Below, in pieces: positions 41,456 to 51,343 of a stretch of DNA of 64,000 bases. A program made the position numbers and the translations under genes. The DNA comes from an uncultured Bacteroidales bacterium (GTDB taxonomy: Bacteria > Bacteroidota > Bacteroidia > Bacteroidales > F082). The notes under the pieces were generated by a model, which saw only the letters and a program-made list of their open reading frames with translations, searched no databases and was not told the origin of the DNA. The DNA is taken from the NCBI GenBank assembly GCA_900315175.1, contig OMYA01000001.1:1-64000 (forward strand), given 5' to 3'. Within the stretch, counting starts at the first letter, position 1; each line of letters starts with the position of its first letter.

Positions 41456-44080
41456 ATGACACGAGCAGCATTTCTGAGATTTATGGCTTTAGCCGCTTTT
41501 ATCTTGTCGACGATGTCGGCTATGGCGCAGTTTCCACCTGGCGGAGGCGGTCGACCACCCGGAGGAAGACCACCCGGAAGCCGTCCGCCTTTTGGAGACA
41601 GGCAGTTTAACCAGAACAGTCAGCCACCTACTATGAAACAGAAGAAAAAGGTTCGCGAGGGCGACACTTTCACGGTGTCGGGCTTGCTTCTCGACAAGAA
41701 GACGAGTGAGCCGCTGCCTTTCGTCAACCTCACCATTCTGGACTCTATCGACAGCACCTTCGTGAAGGGAGGTATCACCAATGGTGACGGCATCTTCCAG
41801 CTGACCGACGTCCCGCAGGGCTCGTTTTTGCTGCGTGTCACAGCTATTGGATATGAGACTTACATGCATCCGTTTACCGTGACAAACAACACCGATTTGG
41901 GCACGTTGCGGCTGAGTGAGGGCGCGATAACCCTCGATGCTGTGGTTGTCACAGCCGAACGCCCGCTTTACGCTATGGACGGCGAGAAACTCGTCTACAA
42001 CGTGAGCGAGGACCCGTCGATACAGACAGGCACCACCGAAGACGCTCTTCAGAACGCACCAGGCGTGGAGGTCGACGTGGAAGGCAACATCACGCTTCGA
42101 GGCGTGTCAAGCGTCGAAATTTGGATCAACGACAAGCCTTCGAAACTCACCGAAGAAAACCTAAAGACATATCTGCAGACTCTGCCGGCAAATGCTATCG
42201 CCCGCATCGAGACAATCACCAATCCGTCGGCGAAATATGCCACCGAAGCGGAAGCCGTCATCAACATCGTGACATCTACACATATCAAGAGCAACCAGTT
42301 TGTGAGCTTCGGCGTGAACGGCTCCAACCAGCCTTTCATCTCACCTTGGGTGAGCTATATGTGGAAAAAAGAGAAGCTGAGTATCAACATCTTCGCAGCC
42401 GGACGTTACAGCGACCGTGACAACACCAGCGACGAATGGCAGCTGAGCCGTCGTGACGCCGAGACTCCCGGCGAATACGAAATCACATGGGCCGACACCA
42501 CCAAACAGGCAAGCCGCAGCCGTAACTTCGGCGGCAACCTCTTCATGAACATCGACTACGAAATCGACACCTCAAGCAACATCTCCGTCGATGCAGGCGG
42601 TTTTTACAACTACAACGACTATAAGATGACACGTTTACAGCGTCAGACATATTATTACCTCGACAGCATCCCGCAATATTCGGAGCTTTTGATCGACACC
42701 ACCCGCGACAAGACTAAGTCTAACAACTTGTTTGGTCATTTCGGAGCCGACTATACAAAGAAATTCGACAATTTCGGGCATAACCTGCGCATCAGTGTCA
42801 ACTCACGTATATCGCACAACTCCAACGAGGAATGGTATAACCGCTTCTATGACACTTACACCGACCTCAACGAGCACCGTTACATGCTCACCGACCAGAA
42901 CAGCTACAGCATCAGCCTCGACGCGCGCTACAACCGCCCTTACAGCCGTGACGGTGAGTTGAGCTATGGCTTGCGTGCCGATCATCAGAACACCGACAAT
43001 GCTTACAACCGTTACAACGACACTCTCGCCACCGTCATCGACGAGTTGCGTGCATATCATTTCAAAGGGCAGGAATCAAGTGTCAACGCTGATGTCAACT
43101 GGACACACCGTTGGGGTGGTTTCACCTTGAGTGCCGGACTCGGCGCGGGCACCGACCGCTCGTATTACAACTACATCAGCGAGATGCCGTTTGCCGACGA
43201 CAGCACCCTGTTTTACTTCACGGTGCGCCCTTCGGTACATCTCACCTACCGCACCCAGAACATGCACAATATCAAGCTCAACTACACGATGAGGATGTCG
43301 CATCCTGACGAGTCACAAATCAGCAGCTACAGACGATACGGCGAAAACAGCTATTCAACAGGTAATCCGAACTTGAAAAGCGGATTCACCCACAACATGG
43401 AAGCCGGTTGGCAAAAATACTTCAACCGTTTCGGCAACATCGGATTAGAAGCCTACGGACGCTTGAGCACCAATGAGATAAGCAACCTCACCGACTCGGA
43501 ATACGACGAGTATCTCGACCGCGTCGTAAGTTATACCGTACCTTACAACTTAGGTAACTCATGGCGTTACGGCACCTCACTCAACATGACTTACCGTCCG
43601 ACGGGATTCTTCAACGTGAGAATGTACGCCAACCTTTACAACTACGGCTATCACATGGAATACGACCGCGACGGCGTGCATCAGACAGAGGAGAATGAGA
43701 AATGGTCGTGGAGCGTTCGTGTGAACGCCTGGATGAAGATTTTCAACCAGTATCAGTTTACAGTGTCGGCATTCTACAACTCCCCCACCATCAGCCTGAT
43801 GAGCGAGCGCAAAGCCCGTTATTCGCTGAACATGGGAGTGCGCAGCGACTTCTTCAACCGTAAGATGTCGGTGTATGTCAATGTGCAGGATATCTTCAAC
43901 TGGGGCGCAAAAATCGGTTCCGGTTCAAGCAACACCAACCCATACTATCTGACCGACAACACAAACAAGATGCTCAACAGCCGTTATATCTCTGTCGGCG
44001 TGACATTCCGTTTCGGTAAGATGGAACTCGAGACGAAAGCCAGGGAAGGATCAAGCGAATCGGGAGACAGCCTCGAATAG
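41456..44080 (+). CDS. TonB-receptor-like outer-membrane beta-barrel protein
   Basis: This 874-residue protein has a signal peptide (about 1-25, ending SAMAQ). A Pro/Gly-rich low-complexity stretch follows (FPPGGGGRPPGGRPPGSRPP). A carboxypeptidase-regulatory-like Ig domain lies at about 70-155 (VSGLLLDKKTSEPLPFVNLTI), a plug-like domain at about 160-275 (APGVEVDVEGNITLRG), and then a long beta-barrel ending VGVTFRFGKMELE. The barrel lies before the end, with a short charged tail instead of a terminal aromatic. No TonB box could be assigned and no SusD partner is near. Cargo unknown. Confidence 0.8.
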   Translation: MTRAAFLRFMALAAFILSTMSAMAQFPPGGGGRPPGGRPPGSRPPFGDRQFNQNSQPPTMKQKKKVREGDTFTVSGLLLDKKTSEPLPFVNLTILDSIDSTFVKGGITNGDGIFQLTDVPQGSFLLRVTAIGYETYMHPFTVTNNTDLGTLRLSEGAITLDAVVVTAERPLYAMDGEKLVYNVSEDPSIQTGTTEDALQNAPGVEVDVEGNITLRGVSSVEIWINDKPSKLTEENLKTYLQTLPANAIARIETITNPSAKYATEAEAVINIVTSTHIKSNQFVSFGVNGSNQPFISPWVSYMWKKEKLSINIFAAGRYSDRDNTSDEWQLSRRDAETPGEYEITWADTTKQASRSRNFGGNLFMNIDYEIDTSSNISVDAGGFYNYNDYKMTRLQRQTYYYLDSIPQYSELLIDTTRDKTKSNNLFGHFGADYTKKFDNFGHNLRISVNSRISHNSNEEWYNRFYDTYTDLNEHRYMLTDQNSYSISLDARYNRPYSRDGELSYGLRADHQNTDNAYNRYNDTLATVIDELRAYHFKGQESSVNADVNWTHRWGGFTLSAGLGAGTDRSYYNYISEMPFADDSTLFYFTVRPSVHLTYRTQNMHNIKLNYTMRMSHPDESQISSYRRYGENSYSTGNPNLKSGFTHNMEAGWQKYFNRFGNIGLEAYGRLSTNEISNLTDSEYDEYLDRVVSYTVPYNLGNSWRYGTSLNMTYRPTGFFNVRMYANLYNYGYHMEYDRDGVHQTEENEKWSWSVRVNAWMKIFNQYQFTVSAFYNSPTISLMSERKARYSLNMGVRSDFFNRKMSVYVNVQDIFNWGAKIGSGSSNTNPYYLTDNTNKMLNSRYISVGVTFRFGKMELETKAREGSSESGDSLE

Positions 44081-44084
44081 GTGG

Positions 44085-45770
44085 TTATTTCCCGATTCTT
44101 GCCTCAACGACATTGAGCACGTAGTCGCCGAGTTTCTCGCAGTCGGTGACAAGGTCTGAGAACATTGTGCCGACGGCGTAGTCGTATTTCAGCTCGTTGA
44201 CGTTGCGGATGTTCTCGTTTTTCAGCATCTGACGCATGGCATTTATTTCGTCTTCGAGACGGAACGACTCGTTGACTTCATATTCTGAGCGGTGTCCTGT
44301 CATGATAAGGTTCATATTGCTGAGTGCGTCGTCGCACAGTTTCATCATTTCATGCAGTGTCTTTCTCTGCCATTGTGTGAATTTCTTTCCCGACTCCATC
44401 TTGCGGCGCATTGTCCTCGCGAGGTTATAACAGGAGTCGCCGACGCTCTCCAGCTCGCTGATTTCGCGCATCATCTGACGGATTTTCGCCTTAGTATCAT
44501 CGCTGAGATGGTCGTAGCTCACCTGTTCAAGATATTTGGCAATCTCAATCTCGATTTGGTCGGAGACGGCTTCTTTATTTTCAATAATGGCGAAGGTTTC
44601 GGCGAATTTGCTGTCGTTTCTTTCATCAAGCAAAGTCCTCACTTTGGCGAACATATCCTGAACGAAGACGCCGAATGTGGCGGTCTCTTTTTCTGCCTGC
44701 AGCACTGCTATTTCAGGGGTCTGCACGAGTCCGTTGCCGATATATTTCAGTCTGACGGTTTCTTTTTCATTTTCTTTCTTGTCTTTGATAGCCCAGCACA
44801 CTATCTTCTCGATTTGCGGGATGAATCCGATGAGGATGGCGGTGTTGGTGACATTGAAGCATGTATGGAACATTGCGAGCACCACGCTCAGTTTGGCGGG
44901 GTCTGACACGCCTTGTTCGTAGCCTACAATCGAGCATACCAGATCAATAAACGGGTGCAGCACTATTATCATCCAGATAACGCCGAAGACGTTGAAAAAC
45001 ATATGGGCGAAAGCTGCCCGGCGAGCCTGTGTGGATGCTGTGAGTGCCGCCAGGTTCGATGTCACTGTTGTTCCGATGTTCTCGCCCATCACCAGTGCGA
45101 TGCCTTGGTATATAGGTAGCGCGCCGCTTGAGCATAGTATCATGGTGATAGCCATCACGGCAGCCGACGACTGCACACACATCGTGAGGACGCTTCCGAT
45201 GAGCAGGAAGAGCAGCGTGGTCCAGATGCTGTTGGGGTCGAACGACTGGAAGAACCCGAGCACAGCCTCGTTCTCGCCGAGGTTCATCTGCACGCCTGTA
45301 GCGCGCAAGGTGCCGAGGCCGAGAAACATAAACGCAAGGCCGAAGAGAAACTCGCCAAAGGTGGCACGACGTTTTCTATAGATGAGAATCATGCCGATGA
45401 TGAAGGCGGGCCACACCACATCGGTGACGTTGAACGAGAAGCCTGCCGACATGATCCAGGCGGTGAGGGTCGTCCCGATATTGGCACCCATAATCACCGA
45501 GATAGCCTGTCCCAACGTTAGAAGCGAGGCATTGACAAACGACACCGTCATCACCGTGGTAGCTGTTGAGCTCTGCACCGCCGCCGTCACCAGGACGCCC
45601 GTAAGCATCCCCGTGAAACGGTTTGTCGTCATCCTGCCGAGGATATGGCGCAGCTGAGGTCCTGCGAGCTTCTGTAGAGCCTCACTCATCGACTTCATAC
45701 CGAAGATAAGAAGTCCCAGCGAGCCTAATATAGTGAAAATCAACATTAAAAAGCTTGGCGATGTGTCCAT
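44085..45770 (-). CDS. Na/Pi cotransporter with PhoU-like domain
   Basis: This 561-residue protein has about eight membrane helices in residues 1-330 with the duplicated Na/Pi motif: AVQSSTATTVMTV / MGANIGTTLTAW, then CVQSSAAVMAITM / MGENIGTTVTSN. A cytoplasmic PhoU-like helical domain (about 370-560) follows, which in phosphate systems senses or regulates transport. It imports or exports phosphate coupled to sodium. It has its own promoter, divergent from the M13 gene. It is separate from the candidate anion operon at 13.5-20.7 kb but points to the same nutrient. Confidence 0.92.
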   Translation of the reverse strand: MDTSPSFLMLIFTILGSLGLLIFGMKSMSEALQKLAGPQLRHILGRMTTNRFTGMLTGVLVTAAVQSSTATTVMTVSFVNASLLTLGQAISVIMGANIGTTLTAWIMSAGFSFNVTDVVWPAFIIGMILIYRKRRATFGEFLFGLAFMFLGLGTLRATGVQMNLGENEAVLGFFQSFDPNSIWTTLLFLLIGSVLTMCVQSSAAVMAITMILCSSGALPIYQGIALVMGENIGTTVTSNLAALTASTQARRAAFAHMFFNVFGVIWMIIVLHPFIDLVCSIVGYEQGVSDPAKLSVVLAMFHTCFNVTNTAILIGFIPQIEKIVCWAIKDKKENEKETVRLKYIGNGLVQTPEIAVLQAEKETATFGVFVQDMFAKVRTLLDERNDSKFAETFAIIENKEAVSDQIEIEIAKYLEQVSYDHLSDDTKAKIRQMMREISELESVGDSCYNLARTMRRKMESGKKFTQWQRKTLHEMMKLCDDALSNMNLIMTGHRSEYEVNESFRLEDEINAMRQMLKNENIRNVNELKYDYAVGTMFSDLVTDCEKLGDYVLNVVEARIGK

Positions 45771-45803
45771 TTTCTAAAACTTGGAAGCGTAAATTTTGCA
45801 GTG

Positions 45804-45811
45804 CAAAAATA
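45804..45811 (-). promoter_or_regulatory. Na/Pi cotransporter promoter -7 box
   Basis: TATTTTTG on the minus strand, 33 bases before the ATG at 45770. Confidence 0.65.
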
Positions 45812-45844
45812 AACATTATTTTAAAACTTTTCAAAAATTTTCTA

Positions 45845-45852
45845 TACTTTTG
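45845..45852 (+). promoter_or_regulatory. M13 peptidase promoter -7 box
   Basis: TACTTTTG, 37 bases before the ATG at 45890. Confidence 0.65.
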
Positions 45853-45889
45853 CACCGTTTAAAAAATCATTAAAATAATAAAATCTCAA

Positions 45890-47947
45890 ATGAAAAAATT
45901 CCTTTTAACTATTGCGACTATGGCAATTATCGCTACAGGATGCCAGCACAAGGCCGTTAAGACTTCGGGCATCGACATCAACAATCTCGACACCACTGCA
46001 CGTCTGCAGGACGATTTTTATCAGTATGCATGCGGCGGCTGGATGAAAAACAACCCTCTCGACGCTGAGCACTCACGCTACGGTGCTTTCGACGTGCTCG
46101 CCGAGAATGCTCAGAAAGACTTGCGCGACATCATCGAGACCGTCAGCAAAAACGACAACCCTAAAGGTTCGATAGCCGATAAGATCGCCACTTTCTACAA
46201 CATAGGTATGGACAGTGTGCGTTTGCAGGAGCAGGGTGCCGCACCACTCATGCCTTATCTTGAAAGCATAAACAACATCAAGACACGTGAGGACGTGTGG
46301 AATGCTTTGCTTGAGATGCACCATAGAGGCAGCTTCGCTCTCTTCGCAGTGTTCGGCGAGGCCGACACCGACGACGCCAACATGTGCATCGCATGGGCTT
46401 ACCAGAGCGGACTCGGTCTCGGCGACCGCGACTACTACCTCACCGACGAAGGCAACAACGTCAACATCCGCAAGGGTTACGTCGACCTGATGACCAAGGA
46501 ATTCGGCATGGCTGGCTTCGACAATATGACAGGCATCAAACCTGACGAGCTCGCCAAGATGGTGATGAGCTTCGAGACACGTCTCGCCAAGGCTCAGAAC
46601 ACCCGTCTCGAAAACCGCGACCCGCAGGCCACTTTCAACCGTTTCACTGTGGAAGAGGCTATGAAGCTGACTCCTAACATCAACTGGAAGAACTACTTCG
46701 AGACCATGGGCATCCTCGATGGCATGCAGAGTTTCAACATCGCCCAGCCTAAATATTTCGAAGAAGTTAACGCAGCACTCGGTGACACCGACATCAACGT
46801 CTTAAAGGCATATTACGCATGGAAGGCCATCGACGGCGCTGCCAGCTACCTCAGCGACGACTTTATTGAGACACAATTCGATTTCTACGGCAGACTTCTC
46901 AGCGGCCGCGAGCAGAACCGCCCACGCTGGAAACGCGTCACCGCCACTGTCGACGGCGCCATGGGTGAGGCTCTCGGACAGCTTTACGTAGAGAAATACT
47001 TCCCAGCAGAGGCCAAGACCCGCATGGAGACATTGGTGCAGAACCTCGTCACAGCCCTCGGACAGCGTATCGACATGGCCGAATGGATGACCGACGCCAC
47101 CAAGGCCAACGCACACGAGAAACTCGGCACACTCCTGGTCAAGATCGGCTATCCTGATGAATGGCGCGACTACAGCGGCCTTGAAATCAAAGACGACAGC
47201 TACTTCGCCAACGTAATGCGCAGCAACGAGTTCGATATGGATTACATGTTCAGCAAAATCAACAAGCCAGTGAACCGCAACGAGTGGGGCATGACACCTC
47301 AGACCGTCAACGCATATTACAACCCGACAACCAACGAGATATGCTTCCCTGCAGCTATCCTCCAGCCTCCATTCTTCAATATGGAAGCTGACGAGGCTGC
47401 CAACTACGGTGCTATCGGCGTGGTCATAGGCCATGAGCTGACACACGGCTACGACGACCAGGGCCGTCAGTATGACAAAGACGGCAACCTCAACGACTGG
47501 TGGACAGAGGAAGATGCAGCCAACTTCGACAAGAACAAACAGACTCTTATCGATGCCTTCAACAACTGCATCGCTGTCGATGACCCTGAGCTGGGTCTCA
47601 TCCACGGCAATGGCGAGCTGACATTAGGCGAGAACATCGCCGACAACGGCGGTTTGCACGTGAGCTACCTTGCTATGCACAACGCCATGGCTAAAGGTCA
47701 GGTCAACAAAGAGGTGATGGATGGCTTCACACCGGAGCAGCGTTTCTTCCTCGCCTACGCAGCAGTGTGGGCATCAAATATCCGTCCAAAGGCAGCGTTG
47801 CAGCTCACTCAGATGGATGTCCACTCACTCGGACGTAACCGCGTGAACGTGGCACTGCCACAGGTGACAGAGTTTATCGAGGCTTTCGGCATCAAGGAAG
47901 GCGACGGCATGTGGCTCGCACCTGAGAAACGAGTGGTTTTGTGGTAA
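45890..47947 (+). CDS. M13 (neprilysin/PepO) family zinc metallopeptidase lipoprotein
   Basis: This 685-residue protein has lipobox IIATGC (cysteine 18), so it is membrane-anchored in the periplasm or on the surface. The M13 N domain starts at DDFYQYACGGWMKNNP. The C domain has the zinc motif VVIGHELTHGYDDQG (HExxH near 520) and the third ligand in LGENIADNGGL (ExxxD near 585). NAYYNPTTNEICFPAAIL and the terminal Trp (PEKRVVLW) are typical. It cleaves short peptides. Single gene, ending at a hairpin shared with the sialidase gene. Confidence 0.95.
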   Translation: MKKFLLTIATMAIIATGCQHKAVKTSGIDINNLDTTARLQDDFYQYACGGWMKNNPLDAEHSRYGAFDVLAENAQKDLRDIIETVSKNDNPKGSIADKIATFYNIGMDSVRLQEQGAAPLMPYLESINNIKTREDVWNALLEMHHRGSFALFAVFGEADTDDANMCIAWAYQSGLGLGDRDYYLTDEGNNVNIRKGYVDLMTKEFGMAGFDNMTGIKPDELAKMVMSFETRLAKAQNTRLENRDPQATFNRFTVEEAMKLTPNINWKNYFETMGILDGMQSFNIAQPKYFEEVNAALGDTDINVLKAYYAWKAIDGAASYLSDDFIETQFDFYGRLLSGREQNRPRWKRVTATVDGAMGEALGQLYVEKYFPAEAKTRMETLVQNLVTALGQRIDMAEWMTDATKANAHEKLGTLLVKIGYPDEWRDYSGLEIKDDSYFANVMRSNEFDMDYMFSKINKPVNRNEWGMTPQTVNAYYNPTTNEICFPAAILQPPFFNMEADEAANYGAIGVVIGHELTHGYDDQGRQYDKDGNLNDWWTEEDAANFDKNKQTLIDAFNNCIAVDDPELGLIHGNGELTLGENIADNGGLHVSYLAMHNAMAKGQVNKEVMDGFTPEQRFFLAYAAVWASNIRPKAALQLTQMDVHSLGRNRVNVALPQVTEFIEAFGIKEGDGMWLAPEKRVVLW

Positions 47948-47954
47948 TAAGCAA

Positions 47955-47986
47955 GGGCAAAGACATCTCAATAGGTGTCTTTGCCC
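47955..47986. terminator. Hairpin between convergent genes
   Basis: GGGCAAAGACA / TGTCTTTGCCC perfect 11-bp stem, 7 bases after the M13 stop. One arm encodes the last residues of the sialidase. There is no long T run, so termination strength is uncertain. Confidence 0.6.
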
Positions 47987-49110
47987 TCGGTAAGCCATTC
48001 GAGGCTAAATATATAGAAGGCTGTAAGATAGTTGCCTATCGTCCCATCAGGATTTTCCTCAACATAAAGACCTATTGTTCCGTCGGGCATGACGCAGAGC
48101 GATGAATATGCCGAGCTGTAAGGCACGATAGTCTTGCTCACAGGCCACGTCTCGCCTTCGTCGTAGCTGATGTAAACCGTGACATCGGTACGTTGGTTGC
48201 CTTTTGGCACAGAATGCAGCAGACGGTTCTTGTTATGTCCTTGATCCACTGAAGTATAACGAATCAGATCACCATTGCAAGCCGGTGCTGTGATGTCGTT
48301 CCACGACGAGACGTTTGGTCGCCATGTCTGGCCTCCATTTGATGAGATGTTATACCAGCGTTTGCCGTTGTGGCGGATGCTCATCAATATTCTACCGTCG
48401 ACGAGCTCAGTGACCTTAGCCTCGTCGCCATTTGTCGAGGCGCGACCGGAGACCTGCCATGTGAGACCGTTGTCGTCGGAATAGACCGCATAGTTGCTCA
48501 ATGATTGCGCTGAGTCTTCTCGGATTGCGGCTACAAACATGATTCTTCCCGTCGAGGTGAGGAGTCCGTTGCCTGAGCCAAAGAACGAGGCACGCCATGA
48601 CTGATGCTCCGGGATGATGCAGTTGTCGCCGAAGATGAAATCAGTAATGTCTTCGGGTTCTGTCCATGTCTGACCATTATCATAGCTATATGATTTATAT
48701 GACCTTATAGGTTCTGATGGTGTCGAATACCACAATCCGGGGCCGCCCACGAAGACCGCGATGAGGCCGTTCTCATCGTTGCTCCATGCCAGCGCGCAGT
48801 CGCCGAAGCCGTGGTTGACGCCGGTGCCTTGGGCGATAGTGTAAGGCTCGCTCCATGTGACGCCTCCGTCAGTGCTGCGGTTGCACACGATATCGATATC
48901 CTGCGGGAGGTCGCCCTCGTTGTATTTTCGTTTGTCGGTGACCGCCACGATGCTGCCGTCTTTAGCCGTGATGACTGCCGGGATGCGGTAGTTTGTCGAG
49001 CTGTAGTCGCCCGGATGGTAAATCTCAGTGCGGGTGAACAACGTGTCGTTTTGCGCATTGGCGATGATCACCGAGACCATGATAATAACGAGGGAGAGGA
49101 TTTTTTTCAT
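47968..49110 (-). CDS. Exo-alpha-sialidase (GH33 type)
   Basis: This 380-residue protein has a signal peptide (about 1-19, ending IIANAQ) and a six-bladed propeller. The arginine-containing YRIPAV motif is near residue 40. Asp boxes are STDGGVTW, SYDNGQTW, SDDNGLTW, SSNGGQTW and SYDEGETW. Later arginines of the catalytic triad are in SIRHNGKRW and KNRLLHS. It removes terminal sialic acid from host glycans. No nan catabolic genes are in the window. Own -7 box at 49134-49141. Confidence 0.9.
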   Translation of the reverse strand: MKKILSLVIIMVSVIIANAQNDTLFTRTEIYHPGDYSSTNYRIPAVITAKDGSIVAVTDKRKYNEGDLPQDIDIVCNRSTDGGVTWSEPYTIAQGTGVNHGFGDCALAWSNDENGLIAVFVGGPGLWYSTPSEPIRSYKSYSYDNGQTWTEPEDITDFIFGDNCIIPEHQSWRASFFGSGNGLLTSTGRIMFVAAIREDSAQSLSNYAVYSDDNGLTWQVSGRASTNGDEAKVTELVDGRILMSIRHNGKRWYNISSNGGQTWRPNVSSWNDITAPACNGDLIRYTSVDQGHNKNRLLHSVPKGNQRTDVTVYISYDEGETWPVSKTIVPYSSAYSSLCVMPDGTIGLYVEENPDGTIGNYLTAFYIFSLEWLTEGKDTY

Positions 49111-49133
49111 TGTAAATCAGATGTTTTAAGTTG

Positions 49134-49141
49134 CAAATTTA
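49134..49141 (-). promoter_or_regulatory. Sialidase promoter -7 box
   Basis: TAAATTTG on the minus strand, 23 bases before the ATG. Confidence 0.55.
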
Positions 49142-49181
49142 CATTTTTTTGTAAGTTTTTGCAAATCATCCAAACTTTTTG

Positions 49182-49189
49182 TAATTTTG
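49182..49189 (+). promoter_or_regulatory. Aquaporin promoter -7 box
   Basis: TAATTTTG, 29 bases before the ATG at 49219. Confidence 0.65.
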
Positions 49190-49218
49190 CGCTACTCAAA
49201 CTTTAAAAAATTAGTATC

Positions 49219-49953
49219 ATGAAAACGTGTAACAAGTTTTTCGCCGAGTTGTTCGGCACATTCGTCCTGGTTTTCGGAGGTTGTGGCACAGCAATCTTCG
49301 GACATGTTGGTTTTCTCGGAGTGGCAATCGCTTTCGGCTTGACAGTCGTCGCGATGGCTTACGGCATCGGACATATCTCTGGTGCACATCTCAACCCTGC
49401 AGTAAGTTTCGGCGTGTGGGCTAACGGTCGCATGTCGTTCAAAGAGATGCTCGTTTACTGGGCAGCACAGATTATAGGTGGTATCATCGCAGGTGCCTTG
49501 CTTCTCGTTATTTGGAAGTCGGCAGGCTTCAGCAGCACCGGCGTTTTCGCAGCCAACGGCTACGGCGAGTATTTCCAGAAGGCTTGCGGCGGCCCTGACA
49601 CAGGATACCTGGCAGTTTCGGCAGGCGGTGCTTTCCTCATCGAGGCATTGCTCACCTTCGTGTTCCTGATGGTCATCCTCGGCGTCACCGACAGCCGTCA
49701 TGAGAACGGCAAATTCGGCGGCTTGGCCATCGGTCTCACCCTGACACTCATCCACCTCATCAGCATTCCATTGACCAACACCTCTGTCAACCCTGCACGT
49801 TCACTCGGCGTGGCATTGTTCTCAGACTGCTCATACTGGAGCGCATGCGGTCAGCTGTGGCTGTTCATCGTGGCACCGCTCGTCGGCGCTTGCCTCGCTG
49901 GACTGGTCTACAAGTGCATCACAGGATGCTGCTGCAAGAAGTGCGAGAAATAA
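49219..49953 (+). CDS. aqpZ: Aquaporin Z-type water channel
   Basis: This 244-residue MIP-family channel has six helices and the two NPA loops: SGAHLNPAVSFG (near 62) and TSVNPARSLGVAL (near 193). The selectivity-filter His (LTLIHLIS) and Arg (NPAR) fit a water-specific AqpZ rather than a glycerol facilitator. The C-terminus is unusually cysteine-rich (CITGCCCKKCEK). The stop codon is directly followed by GACAGGATTAACAAGAT repeats. Confidence 0.93.
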   Translation: MKTCNKFFAELFGTFVLVFGGCGTAIFGHVGFLGVAIAFGLTVVAMAYGIGHISGAHLNPAVSFGVWANGRMSFKEMLVYWAAQIIGGIIAGALLLVIWKSAGFSSTGVFAANGYGEYFQKACGGPDTGYLAVSAGGAFLIEALLTFVFLMVILGVTDSRHENGKFGGLAIGLTLTLIHLISIPLTNTSVNPARSLGVALFSDCSYWSACGQLWLFIVAPLVGACLAGLVYKCITGCCCKKCEK

Positions 49954-50024
49954 GACAGGATTAACAAGATAAATTAGACAGGATTAACAAGATTTACAGG
50001 ATTAACAAGATTTACAGGATTAAC
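49954..50024 (+). repeat. GACAGGATTAACAAGATT tandem, after aquaporin
   Basis: Four copies of ACAGGATTAACAAGAT-type units start at the first base after the TAA stop and run in the sense of the gene. Confidence 0.85.
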
Positions 50025-50051
50025 CTTGTAGTAATTTATGTTTAAGAAGAT

Positions 50052-50082
50052 GGGGCGAATAGTTATTCGCCCCAACTTTTTT
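50052..50082. terminator. Terminator between convergent genes
   Basis: GGGGCGAAT/ATTCGCCCC stem, 4-base loop, then AACTTTTTT. Confidence 0.88.
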
Positions 50083-51004
50083 ACATTTTTATCTTTACAA
50101 AAACAGGATAATGGTCGGAAGGATTGCGGCGTGTTGTGTTGCTGAACCATATCTCCTGCGGTGCGTCGGAGGCTTTTTCCGCCACATCGGAGGTCTCGTT
50201 TTCTGTCCAGTAGCTGTTGGTGAGGACGCCGTAAGCTTCAACAGTGACTGATGGTGACACGAAGACGTGGTCGATGCGGCTGGTGGTGAAATATTCCGTC
50301 TTGAATGCGTTGAATGTGCCGTTTTCGGCAAAGCGGATGCGGGCAGCGTCGTAGGAGTCTTTCAGCGAGCCGGAATTGGTGAAAATGGTATATATTTCGT
50401 TGGTTTGGTCGACGTTGAAGTCGCCAGTGAGGATGACCGGGGCATCTTTGGCGATTTCTCGGATGCGGGCCACAACGAGTTTCGCAGCCTCACGACGAGC
50501 CACCACGCCGACGTGGTCCATGTGGAGGTTGAAAAAATAGAACGTGGTGCGGTCTTTTTTCTGTTTTGCATTGATTTGGAACTTGCCCCATGTGCAGATG
50601 CGGATGCAGGCTGCATCCCAGCCGAGGCCTGGTTTTTCAGGCGTTTCACTAAGCCAGAAGTTGCCGTCATCAATCAGCGTCAGCCGGTCTTTTTTATAGA
50701 AAATGGCTTCGTGTTCCCCTCCCCTTTCACCGTCGTCGCGTCCGATGCCGATGTAGTCGTAGCCGTCGAGGCCCCTCTTCATATCCTGAAGCTGGCCATA
50801 AAGCACTTCCTGCGTGCCGAAAATCAACGGACTCATGAAGTTGACCTGGTCGCAAATCACCTGGCAGCGTTTGGTCCAGACGTTGCCGTTGAGGCTGTCG
50901 TTACGGTTTTTATAACGGATATTATACGAGCCGACAAGCATCTCTTGGGCTGTAGCAGCAAGCACCGTTATTGCAAAAATTGCAAGAAATAATAGTTTTC
51001 GCAT
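50081..51004 (-). CDS. Secreted endonuclease/exonuclease/phosphatase-family protein
   Basis: This 307-residue protein has a signal peptide (about 1-19, ending LAATAQ). The DNase I-like fold motifs are GSYNIRYKN, FGTQEV (metal glutamate), NLHMDHVGVVAR, ILTGDFNVDQTN (catalytic Asp/Asn), RIDHVFVS and NPSDHYPVFVKI. It could cleave DNA, phospholipid or sugar phosphates outside the cytoplasm; the substrate is not resolved. Its ATG lies 3 bp after the stop of a MazF-type toxin gene, so the two are probably cotranscribed. Confidence 0.88.
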   Translation of the reverse strand: MRKLLFLAIFAITVLAATAQEMLVGSYNIRYKNRNDSLNGNVWTKRCQVICDQVNFMSPLIFGTQEVLYGQLQDMKRGLDGYDYIGIGRDDGERGGEHEAIFYKKDRLTLIDDGNFWLSETPEKPGLGWDAACIRICTWGKFQINAKQKKDRTTFYFFNLHMDHVGVVARREAAKLVVARIREIAKDAPVILTGDFNVDQTNEIYTIFTNSGSLKDSYDAARIRFAENGTFNAFKTEYFTTSRIDHVFVSPSVTVEAYGVLTNSYWTENETSDVAEKASDAPQEIWFSNTTRRNPSDHYPVFVKIKM

Positions 51005-51007
51005 ATT

Positions 51008-51340
51008 TTAAAATATTGTCTCTTTAATTTTTTCAACAATTTCATCAAAATAAGGTTGTTTCACCCGACTAATTTTTCTGATGACATCCCTTTCAACATT
51101 ACCAACCAAAAGCTGACATTTGACATAACTTTTTTTAACCATTGGCATTGTCAACATATTATCTTCAAGTTCAAAATTATATTGAGGATTATATGCTTTC
51201 GATGGAATCATTGACAGATAAATAAAACCTTCATCCAATTGCAACTCATTATTTGATACTATCAACGCAGGATGTGGTTTGCTTGTTCCGTCGGGAAACA
51301 TAAAATTAATCTCGACAATGTCGCGTTGTTCGTATTTCAT
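51008..51340 (-). CDS. PemK/MazF-family toxin
   Basis: This 110-residue protein begins YEQRDIVEINFMFPDGTSKPHPALIVSNN, the MazF/PemK beta-barrel start with the conserved R/H-P-A-L-I-V-S core. Family toxins are sequence-specific mRNA endoribonucleases. The partner upstream (51344-51535) is a short highly charged protein, as expected for an antitoxin. It is followed by the EEP nuclease gene. Confidence 0.8.
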   Translation of the reverse strand: MKYEQRDIVEINFMFPDGTSKPHPALIVSNNELQLDEGFIYLSMIPSKAYNPQYNFELEDNMLTMPMVKKSYVKCQLLVGNVERDVIRKISRVKQPYFDEIVEKIKETIF

Positions 51341-51343
51341 GAC

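Noticed and set aside
48000..49950. Sialic-acid utilisation locus
   Set aside because: Only the sialidase is present; no NanA, NanE, NanT or SusC/D-type partner is adjacent.
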